DNA from: Mactra quadrangularis | Taxonomy: Eukaryota > Mollusca > Bivalvia > Venerida > Mactridae | Reading direction: 5' to 3' | DNA length: 64,000 nt | Assembly (NCBI GenBank): GCA_025267735.1 | Contig: CM046293.1 | Coordinates: forward strand, 8,146,560 to 8,210,559 | In this document: in pieces, positions 11,801 through 23,800 of the stretch | Layout of the letters: each line of letters opens with the position of its first letter | How positions within the stretch are numbered: the stretch's first letter is position 1 | Notes under the pieces: generated by a model | What the model was told of the DNA's origin: nothing | The model's database searches: none | What the model saw: only the letters and a program-made list of their open reading frames with translations | Position numbers and translations under genes: made by a program

Positions 11801-14800
11801 TTTTTCAAAATTTTCAAAATACCATTCAGTGTCTGTAATTTTGTAAAAAAATTAAGTTTGATATTTAAGAACAAACTTACTTACAGATTGCAAGAAATAT
11901 AGAATAAAAGTCACAAAAATGCATTAAAATTATCTATACCGTGACATACGGGGTAGAGTTTTACTACTTGAAACGCCATCATTTGTGTACTTGTATGTTG
12001 ATTTGCACTAAAATTGTCATTATCAAATCACTAATTTTCTGCTTAAAAATGTTTACAGATAATTTCAATAGTTTCAGAAAAGTTGACGTTTAAGTTATAG
12101 TCTGTGAATGAGTACCTTTAATATGGTACATATACTTGTAATACATATTTCGATTTACATGTATACATATACATTGTATATATGAACCATGTTGAATGAA
12201 ATTATTTTGGTCTACTTGCAGTTATACTAAACAATGAAGACAGCAACGTCTATGCTTACTGTAGTGATGATAAACATCTACCGCCTGAAGCCATAGTTTG
12301 TATGTAAGTATTTAAATCACATAAGCTACCTGTATAGTATAAGAAGGGAGTTGAGATCTACTCCCAAGAGCCCAAGGACCCTATATAAAGGGTCCTTGTA
12401 GAGCCAAAGGTTAGCTATTTTCGCATTATTGCACTTAGGCATGTTGCGTTCAAAAATACTTATGACTCAACACTTGTGCAACTAAAATAAAATATTTTGT
12501 TTTTGATCGTTAAAATGATATCAATACTTTAACGTTAATACTGAATTTGTTTTACCAACATTTTTCCCCATGGTAAATGTGTATTATCTGCGTACTGTTT
12601 CTCCCCCCCCCAAAAAAAACCAAACGAATAGATATCTAAATTCAAAAACAAAATATCAGGCACTACTATGTTTAAAAAATGTATCTGATCCCATTTTCCA
12701 TTGTTAGCCGGGCAACCATTTCATAATATTTTGTGCATTTCACGTTTTTGTGTTCGGGAATGTGTTTATCTAGAATCCTGGCCCCAGTTTCACAAACAAA
12801 CTTAAGTACGAACTCAATTACATACTCAAGTGTTTTTTGCCTCTAAATAGCTTGTAAATGCTGTTAAAATGGTTGTTATTAGATGATGAAAATAATGAAA
12901 ATATTTAAGATGTTTCAACATAAAATATCATGGGTTTTATTATAAACTTAAAGCCACAAACTCAGTTTTCACTTAAGACTAGACTCAACAGTTCATTAAC
13001 AGACTCAATTTAATAACATTAAATTAAACCTTATCCAAACATATAAATCAGTTTTATTTTATAACATTGGGCTTTTGAATAACTATTGGGGTTTCTAATG
13101 ATACTACATTTGTTGTAAGATTGATTATATAAGTGAAATTAATGATAAAAACGTAAGATTGAGTTTGAGTACAAACTTGAGTTTTTTCGTGAAACTGGGG
13201 CCTGCTTCCTTACTTTTTTTAGTACTGTCCCTCTTGGAACAATGTTTGAATGGAATGTTTTAATCTAATACTGATATATTTATTTTTATTGGGTTTAACG
13301 CCGTATCAACACAATTTAGGTCATTTTACGGAGCCAAGCGCACCTTTCCTAGCTTTTCTGGGCCCTTGTCTATAACCAATACTCAACTACCCTTTCACAA
13401 GGCCGGAAACTTCTCCATATATCTTATTACTGCAGGAAATAGACATTATTGTCAAATTTTCATGGTAAGGTATAACTTCCCCGAGTGGGATTCGATCCCG
13501 TACCACCTACGAGACACGAGATTCCAAATCCCGGCGCGCTACAAACTGCGCCACCAACCGGGTTCTGACATATTTCTCAATGATGTAATCCGGAACTCAA
13601 AATATCATTTTTTCCATCAGTTATTCTGTTGTTTTGGTACTGCTGATAAATAACATAAACTTGAAAACTGGAACAAAGTATTTGAAGAAATTAATTATGA
13701 TTTAAGTAATGAATACATATGTTTATGATGGTTGATTTATGTCATATTGTATCTTAATCTCGCGAGGCCCAACCTGAAAGCAAAGTGTGATAGATTTGAG
13801 CAAAAATAACCTTGATATGAACACGACAGTCTACGAAATTAGTGGGTGTCCGGTTGCCCGGGACAACTACTTTTTACTTCGGACAACCAAATATTTTTTG
13901 GGGGGCAACCAAAATTCTACAAACAAGAGATAGTGCTTGATGCTAAATTGACCAGCTCGGGCAACCACTTTCATATCTTTATTTCGTAGACTTAAAATGT
14001 GTCGTATACATATTTTTTACTCTAAATGGTTTTCCTCAGACACAAGCAAAACAAATGATAAAATGTCGTATAATTGTTTTTTTGGAATGAGGCCCTTAGA
14101 GCCAATATACAATAAAAATATTTCGTCGTACTTTCGAGTTTTTAAGTTGAGTCGGTTTGAATAGCTATTCATAGCTAATGTTAAACTGTATTAGTTACAA
14201 TATCTCCGACAATAAATAAAGTGTGTATTGTATTGTATTGTATTGTATTGTATTGTATTGTATTGTATTGTATTGTATTGTATTGTATTGTATTGTATTG
14301 TATTGTATTGTATTGTATTGTATTGTATTGCATCGCATCGCATCGCATCGCATCGCATCGCATCGCATCGCATCGCATCGTATCGCATCGTATCGTATCG
14401 TATCGTATCGTATCGTATCGTATCGTATCGTATCGTATCGTATCGTATCGTATCGTATCGTATCGTATCGTATCGTATAGCCATAAAAATGTGACATGGT
14501 GTAAATCTGCCACCATACATTAGTTAAAGTGTAAGCCTACAAGAATACTCAATGTTTTGATATGGCGCTTATTGAATTACTAATGCATTGTATGAACTAT
14601 AACTAATGATATGTCTTATGTATTTTACCAGTTGTGTAATATGTATATTTGTGATGCTGGTCGTCATAGGCACCATCTATGATATATATACATGTTATTA
14701 CAAACAAGACAGTCAACAAGAACAAACAAACACATCTGTTGATACTTCAAACAATGAAGTCATTAAAGGAGAAGGAACAATATCATGTTTAGGTATTTAT

Positions 14801-17800
14801 TTATATCTTATTCAACATTTTTGGGTCTAAACTAAAGATACTCTTTTGCCCTTTACCGACCCTAAAGTTTTGGGTTGGGTCGGTAGGAAGGCAAAAACTT
14901 TCTTTGCCTAAAGCAGAATTATTAGTGTAAAGAAACTACCGGTAAGTGATACGATGAATGATCATGACCAATAAAAAACACCTACATATATTTTTCGAAT
15001 AATTTTTGTTGAGTCGGGGGCATTTTTTCGGGGTCAGTAAAGGGCAAACAAACTTAATTTTAATATAGGCCTTAGGATTAAAGCCAAAGAAGCACATTAT
15101 ACAGGTCGTATCACGGCGGTCATTCAACTCACTCCCTGTGCAAGGAGAGGTTTAATCCCTAAATTCAGCGGTCAACGTGTGAGTAAGTGAATACTGCTGT
15201 CAGTGATTGACAACTGTCGTATATGGTTTATACTCAGTTGTAGGAGAGAGATTGGCCGTAGAATTTATTTAATAACCAAGGGCTACGAAAGTACTCAGCG
15301 CCAGGAATAGAACGCACGAGTCCTTCAACTTATTTGCTAACAACTGAGTCTAGTGCCTTCTCTCATTTAACACCTTGACTTATTTGATCTTTCAACTGTG
15401 TTAAGCAGGCTATGTACAACCCTTTACTTTGTAAGACTATCTATACCATGTACATGTAGTCACTTTTGTCCAATGGTAACACTGGCACTGGAGTCCTTAC
15501 ATTCAATGAAATATTCATACTAATGATTAAAAATAACATTGTTGGAAAAAAACACACCATAAAACGGTCCTTTTATAAATATCGCTTTTGAGTCGTCACA
15601 CATCTTATTATAATGTATATATCTATATGGTATTGAACCGTTTTCGGAGTGATTCACGGTCAAACTGATTTTTTTACATTTTGGGAAATGACTGGACATT
15701 AAAACCGGTTGTAATTGAAAGCTGACACATATTTTTACAAAATCCAAGAGTATCAACTTTATATCTTATATAAATATCATAGAATTAAGCGTTATTTCAG
15801 TAATTTTATTTTTCAGCGATTGAGAGACACTGCTGACTTCCGGAATAATTTACAGTGATGTAACATGCGTTCTGATTGGTCTAAAACTCCGCGAAACTTT
15901 TCCCGTAATCTTCATTGAAACGATGCGATTGGTCTATTGGTCTCTTAATTACTCAGACAATTTTTAGTTACACGAGACGGCCAAACGATAACGCGAGTTA
16001 AAGAGAAATTGCCTGTGTAATGTATTAGCGTTTAGATCTTGGTTTTGTAAACACGCCATTTCTTAGAGTACAATAGAGCTACTTTGCGTTGTATTTCATT
16101 TCTTCATAAATGGATTTCAATATTTGCAAGTGCCAGTTCCTGCCTGACCACAAATAAAAATTTAATGTCCCCATGCAGCGGCATTAATAGTCGCAGATTG
16201 ATTAGATTCAGCATGACGCTTTGTTGATGTTTGCACTGGCTTCGTTTCAAAGACAGATTACAGGAAAAGTTTCGCGGAGTTTTAGACCAATCAGAACGCA
16301 TGTTACAAAACTGTAAATTATACCGGAAGTCAGCAGTGTCTCTCAATCGCTGAAAAGTGAAATTACTGAAATAACGCTTAATTCTATGATAATTATATAA
16401 GATATGAAGTTGATACATACCAGTCATGTAAAAATATGTACCAGCTTTAAATCAGAACCGGTTTTTATGTCATGTCATTTTCCGAAATATGAAAAATTCA
16501 GTTCGACCGTGGATCACTCGGAAAACGGTTCAATACCATGTGTATATTATAATAAGCTGTGGCACGACTCTAAAGCGATAGTCAAACAGGAACCATTTTT
16601 TCTACGTTTTTTCACCAATGTTATTTTTAATCATAAATATATAAAAAGTTTATCCAATATAAGGACTCCAGTGCCAGTGAATGGTAAGTATGTCGGACGT
16701 TGATCTAGTGATATTCGTGACCAATGAAACACACGTATACCAATGCTAAGGGTGACACGAAAAGGGGTCAATATCTCTTATTTCCGTTGTGATTCCCTAA
16801 ATTGATAAGGGTGACACAAAAAGGGGTCAATATCTCTTATTTCCATTGTGATTCCCTAAATTGATAAGGGTGACACAAAAAGGGGTCAATATCTCTTATT
16901 TCCATTGTGATTCCCTAAATTGATAAGGGTGACACAAAAAGGGGTCAATATCTCTTATTTCCATTGTGATTCCCTAAATTGATAAGAATGACACGAAAAA
17001 GAGTCGTGATCCCCTAATTTGATGGTAACATCAGTGAGTGGGTACACATGTTGCCAATACTATAAACTAATGTTTTCAAACAAACTATTACCTATCATAG
17101 GAGATGATAGATAAATAAACAATCTCGGACATTTTGTATTTCAGGAAGGCTGGGTGAAATTCTACGATCATTTTCTGCGTACAGTAATATACAGCTAATA
17201 TTTGGTACAAATGACAGACAAGAGAATTGTTTAAGTTACATGAATGGTGTAAGATGTCTGACAATATGCTGGATTATTGTGGCTCATACATTTGTTTATA
17301 CATTTAACGCATCAGGTACGTTCTAATGAGGGTGTATTATTATATGATAATTGTTTTTAATTGTTAAACACAATTAAAAATAATAATGTTTTAAATTTGT
17401 CTCTCATATTTTTTTAAGAAAAGGTTTACATGTTTTAAGAAATTGTGTATATATAATTGTTAAGTGAGACATTAATAAACATATTTATCATATGATCTTC
17501 AGAATGTAAACAAAACATATATTTTAGTAAAAAGTAAAGTATTTGCATTTTATAGTTTAAGTTTCATGCTTACGCACGTTCACCGACCTTACAGCTATTT
17601 CCCCTGGTCATTGGGCTACTGGTATCTGTCTATCAATCTCCATGGAAGTCTTCTTACTCCGCTTATTAGTGCAGCCAATAAACTGGTGCAACAGAATTAT
17701 ATCACCCTCGCAGGTACCCATTTACTCATGGGTAGAGTGAAGCAATCGCTTGTAAATTTCTTGCTCAAGGAAATTAGCAGTGCCCCTAGTGGGATTCGGA

Positions 17801-20800
17801 CCCAGGACCTTTCGATCCCTGAGCGCGCATCCTACCTCTGGACTACTGCTCCATATTTCGTCAATCCTGCACGCGGCGATCCAACTATATGAAAGATTCA
17901 AATTCATGCAGTGCATTTCATAATTATTACATTTCTTTATCTGCTGAAAATGTCCAAATTGTAATTGATTACTCTGATTCCTAAGCTCAAATTGTTAATT
18001 CATATGATATAGTTTAACAGTCGATTTACTTTTTGTGCAGGGAAATTGGAGCTAACGATCAAAACCCACAGGGTCATTTAGGATTTTTAGAGAAAGAAAC
18101 GTATGCATAGTACTTGGGGCTATATGATGTCATTCCATTATTTGACCAATTTGGCAAACATTTTTTATAACTTTTACAAATTATTGTAAATCACATGGCT
18201 TTTATCTAAAAGTGACTTATCGTACAAACGTTCTGTACATTATCTTATCTGTGCAACTTGACAAACGCTACCCTATTTAGAAATGCACAGAATTTAATAT
18301 GTTCGCAATTGTTCTTTCGTGTTAATGAGCTATGACAATACATTTAATTTTATATCATCATGCATGAGAAAGGTTAGAGATTAATTAAGTAGCTTCTTCG
18401 ATATTTTACTTTCATGTATTTTCAGATAATCCTGCATCATTTAGTTATGACAAATTAAATACTTATGATTTTATGGTGGTACCAGGAGGTGAACTTGCTG
18501 TTGATACTTTCTTTACATTGAGGTATTGACTATTGTAACATTCTATTCAACTGTGGGGTTTACAATGTGGCATAAGGCCATGCCAAATTGGATTTCTGTT
18601 TTAGCGTCAACTCAACTTTGACAAACCTAGGTACCTATTCACAAAAACACACAAACTGAAAACGAAAACACAAATATTTTTACGGTGAAAAACAATGCAT
18701 TATTTGTTTTCTATGGATTAACATCCTCATAATAGGAAACAATGGTCTGAATTTTATATTAAATTACTAATTGTTTTTCAAGTAAAATTTATAAATGTAT
18801 TAATGACGCGGTTAGGATAAATTGCATACTATGAATAACTTCGTTGCCGAACACAATTCCCTGAATTAAATTGTCGTATCGAATCCCGGAACATCGGAAT
18901 TGTTTAAGAAAATTTTACCTACAATTTTGTTATTTATTTTGAGTGAGAACTCTAAAACCGACGCGCACGCATGGCCTTATTGTATATCACCTTAGAATAA
19001 TTTACATACACTGTAAATTTCTGGCATACGTAAGATTGGTATGGATATAAAACATTGTCACTGAAAAATGATTCCTGCTGAAACTACAGCTCGACCACTG
19101 ACACCAGAGTCCATAACTTATGACCATAAATAATGCGTACGTCCTATTATGTAGTCCACCGTGTATACATGAACACTACCTTAAGGACTCTGGTACCAAT
19201 TTGCTCACCAGGTATAAAGATTTACAGTAAAAGCTTAGAATACCACATAGTGCCAGTACTGACAATATTGTCCAGTTTTTTTTTCAATGTGACTTGCATT
19301 GTATTTATAACTTAGAAAATATTTTCCAGAACAATCATTTCGTGTATTTTCTCAACTTCCCGCTTTTCACTGCATGCGGAATTCTCAGCGCCTACTGTAT
19401 ACACATTAATGTACATTAGGTGATTGTTTATAACGTACATGTATTGTTTTTGCTGCAGATAGGAGCAGATTGATTTGCATACGCCGATACCATTCCAGGT
19501 GTGTCATAGTGTGCCAGTAAGTGGGTACATGTGAATGATTCAAGTAATCCTGCAAAACAAACATCATTCAAACAAGGAGTATGCCGTTTTACAAAGCAAG
19601 CCCTTATATTTTTGTATTTTAACCACGGGGTTAACCTTTGTATGAACACGATGACACAACCCGCAAAATTGTGAATAATAACATTCATATTCAAACTACA
19701 TGTACATGTATAATATAACCCGGGTCGATAGCGCAGTTGATAGCGCGCCGGGATTTGGATACTCGTGCCCGAGGGGGTGCGGGTTCGAATCCCACCCGGG
19801 GAGGTTATACCCTTCCATGAAAATTTGACAATAATGTCGATTTTCCTCCATTGATTAGATAATATGGAGACGTTTCCGGCCTTGTGGAAGGTTAGGTGAG
19901 TACTGGTTATAGACAAGCAGGAAAGCTAGGTTAGGTGCGCTGGACGCCGTGAAAGGACCTAAATTGTGTTGATACGGCGTTAACTCCAATAAATAAATAA
20001 ATACATGTATAATATTTCCTATTTATTTTACAGTGGTATATTAGTGTCATATTTTGTCTTGAAGGAATTACACAAAGTAGGAGGAGTTAAAAGTTTTAAT
20101 TGGATCTATTTTTACCTTCATCGTTTTATAAGGTAAACATTTAACACCACTGTCTAGTTAGATGGTCCCTTACCAGGGTACCAGATAGAGTTACTAATCA
20201 ATAGTTTAAGCTATAACCATTGGCTCTTATGAAGAAAACCGAGTCAATCCAATTCTAATTACTGCAAAATCGCATGCGGATTCCTTGGGCAATATTGTTC
20301 GATCGAAGAGCATCATCATGCAGCATGTGATTTTGTTTGTTAATGTAAACTTTAGCAGACTATAGATATGTAACCAGATAAAAATCCATTGGTCCGAACT
20401 GAGATTCGAACCCACGACCTCTAGAGTCGTAAGCTGACACTCTACCACGTTGCCATAATAGCTAGCTTGAAGTACAAGTGCCGTATTATACCACTGCTAC
20501 ACACACCCCCTCCTTTACAGAATTCATCCTCGAATTCTTGGAGCTTGATTGTCTGTGGGGCTATCTTAGGATGCAATCACGCAATTCCTAGCGGGTTATT
20601 TACGTTGGGTGCCAAATGTAACCCTATAAAAATCCATGGTCCAAACTGAGATTCGAACCCACGACCTCTAGATCCGTAAGCGGACACTCTACTATGTCGC
20701 CATAAAAGCTCGCTTGAAGGCAAGGGAGTACAAGTGCCGTATTATACCTCTGCTACAAATATATCAGTAGTTGAACATAAAGGTCACATGATTTATTGCA

Positions 20801-23800
20801 CACTCGTGCAAAAACTGCTTAATCTTAAAAAAAAACCTTAGCAAAGTTTTAGCAAGAGTGTAGGCTTATTATCAGATTATTTTACCGTAAAACTCGGATA
20901 TAACATACTCACTGGGCCATAGAAATAAGGTATGTTATAACCGAGGTATGTTATATCCAAATAGAATACTAAGTATATTATATATAACGATGAAAAACAG
21001 GCCAGAAAAATTGGTAAGTTGTAACTGAGTGTATGTTATAACCGAGTATGTTATATCCGAGTTTTACTGTACTATTTCCATAATCCATCAGTACTATCAG
21101 TACTTTGATGTTAATTTACATTTAGACAACGGTGCTCCCTCTCAGCCAATCAAATTGCTTAAAAAGTGTTTGATAAATCTCATACCACACGGTTAAATGT
21201 TTGATATTATCAAACCGTTTTCTCCGTGCTTAAAACCCGAGAAAACAGTGCGTGAAAGTATGGGGTGGATCCAGACTTTTAAAGTTAGGTGCGCACTAAG
21301 AACAAAACGCAATGTTATAGTTTGTATTAAAGCGGCAATGAAAATTGAAAAGTTTTTATTCATGATCTCATTTGTCGACTAGCATAAGTCATGGAATAGT
21401 ACAGTCGATTGTAAAAAGTCTAGATCCACCCCATTATCAGTTTAAATACAATCAACTGCTGAGTATATACATGTAGATTCCCAAGGTGAAATGTTTCAAT
21501 AAGCTTATCTGTATTAATTTCAAAGCCAACCAAAGTTTTGAGAAATTAACTGTTAATTTATTTTAATTAAAGCCCTCACAAGAATTAATGTCACTACATA
21601 CCACAATAGTATGGACTCATGTGCGATGTTTTGAAAATTGATGAAATGGACTGGATTGTTTTATTTTAACGTTAACACTCACAGGTCGTAATGTTATTTT
21701 GTACACGTACCGTACTGGTTTGAAATTTGCATACGTATAACTACGTTATTTTGCAGATTATGTGATATATATAAATGTGCAACTGCATTGGCACCATTTC
21801 CTTTCTATTAAACCCCTCGTGATATGATTGTTACTCATTTGTGGAAAGGAACTCGAAATGTAGAATGGGCGATTATTTTGGGAAAATCCCAACTTAATAA
21901 ATTAAAGATCTATAGAAATTTTGTAACAGTTAGTTACTTCAGTCAATTACAATAAATTAGGATCTAATTTTATTTAACTGATAGTTAAATTTAGTATACC
22001 TTCTAACTTTAAATGTTTTGAGGGGAATTAAATGAGACAGGAAATAAAGCGCCATGATCGTGCGACCACATGCACGACTCATGCAGATCGGTTCGTCTCC
22101 ATTCGGAGACAAACACCAAAATCAAAAGCGTAAGCTAACTCCTAGCAAAACATTAACAGCTCTGGTAACCAAGCCTTATTTCCATTCTCTATGAAAAAGG
22201 AATGGCATGGTGTTTAGGAACGACCAGAGCCAGTCAAATGCTTCGCTTAAAAGGAGGCAAACGCTTGGCTATATGTATGATATTTAAGTCAAAATAACGA
22301 CATACACATTGAAACTGTGGTGTTTTCTATTACAAGTTAAATACTAACGAATGGGTTGTCTAAGTAAGCAGTTTAGTATGTCAATTATATTCAATTGGTC
22401 TCTAATCCTGTCTTACTTAAGCTTGCAGATCCTTTGTTTATTATTTAACTAGATATTTAAATATTATTACAAAAATATATTGAAGACTTATCAAATTAAT
22501 CAAAAACAAAATTTATACAGTCACGCGTTATATTTTGTATATTTCTATACCCTTTGTTTAAAATCATAAACATGCCCCCGGGGCGTATATTTAATATTAT
22601 CTAATACGATTTACATAGGCAAGGGAGTTAAATAGGATCTAAGCACTTGCCATTGTTGCCTCCCTTTGTGCCAATTTAATGTAGTTTTTAATAACAAATA
22701 GTAAGAATTATATGCTTTTTAAATCTTGACCGTTCTACTTTCTTTCTTTTTCTATATTTTTCTTTTTGTACTTTTTGTCTTACATTATTTTTTATGAGAA
22801 ATATGGTCTAAATTGAATGTTCACACGTTTACTAGTTATAACAATGTTAAAAAGTGAAATATATAAAACAATAACATGTACTTACAGCTTAATTGTGCTC
22901 CTGATTAGCCAAAACAGTATTCAGTTCTGTGATAAAGAATTATTTCTATGACGAATCACCACTGTGATTATTTATCAAATTGATTGTTAATTTGAATCCT
23001 TTATAATTATTTAACTGCACATTATGTACATGGGCACATTAATATTATTTACATTCATGAATAACACTATCTAATTGTGTTTATGAGTTCTAATTAGCTT
23101 TCGCACGAAATTCACGACACAAAATTTAATATCGTTTGTTTAAGTTTAAGGCCCACTATATTATTCTGAGTTTTATGTGGCTAAAAGATGGCAATACATG
23201 TAGTATAAACACGTGACAAAATAAATGAAAATGGACATTATAAACTTATAATTTCATACCCGTTGTCTAAGTCGGATAGAATGCTCGTAGCAGTTTGATA
23301 TGGGATTTATAAACTCGCTTCGCTCGTTGATAAATCCCATATCAAACTGCTACTCATGCTCTATCCTATATTTGGAGTACCTCTTGTTCATGAAACTTTC
23401 AGTATTTTCTGAAAAATCCCCAATTCTGAAGGTCTCTCGTCAATAGCTAGTTTTATAGTCTGTTATTTAAGATCTAGCATTATCATGTGTACTATAAATT
23501 TGTATAGACTGATTTTATTCGGTGAGCCGTGACAAGTTGGATGAGTCTAATCCTAACCATGACGATAGCACTGTCTAGATCGTGAAACGGTGGCGATTTT
23601 CCGTGTCACGGCGTAGCCACATCAAGATGGCGGAAAAACAACCATCCAAAAGGTACGTGTCGTTTTTTGTATGATATTTTGAGAAATATTCGGGCCCAAA
23701 CGCGTTAAATAGTTTTATTTGATCCGCAAATGTATAAACTAAAGGGCGGGTATACTCATCTGACATGTCACAAAGGATTTGTGTGAATTAAAGCCACCAA

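Noticed and set aside
14181..14523. ORFs of Y-D-T-I-R or C-I-V-L-Y repeats
   Set aside because: Direct translation of the pentanucleotide microsatellite.
19717..19805. Functional tRNA gene
   Set aside because: A- and B-boxes are present, but the sequence is the head of a dispersed SINE with a conserved non-tRNA body and AATA tail.
20375..20760. Pair of tRNA genes on the minus strand
   Set aside because: Both belong to a repeated SINE family (also at 26978) with shared flanks, and no proper acceptor stem was found.
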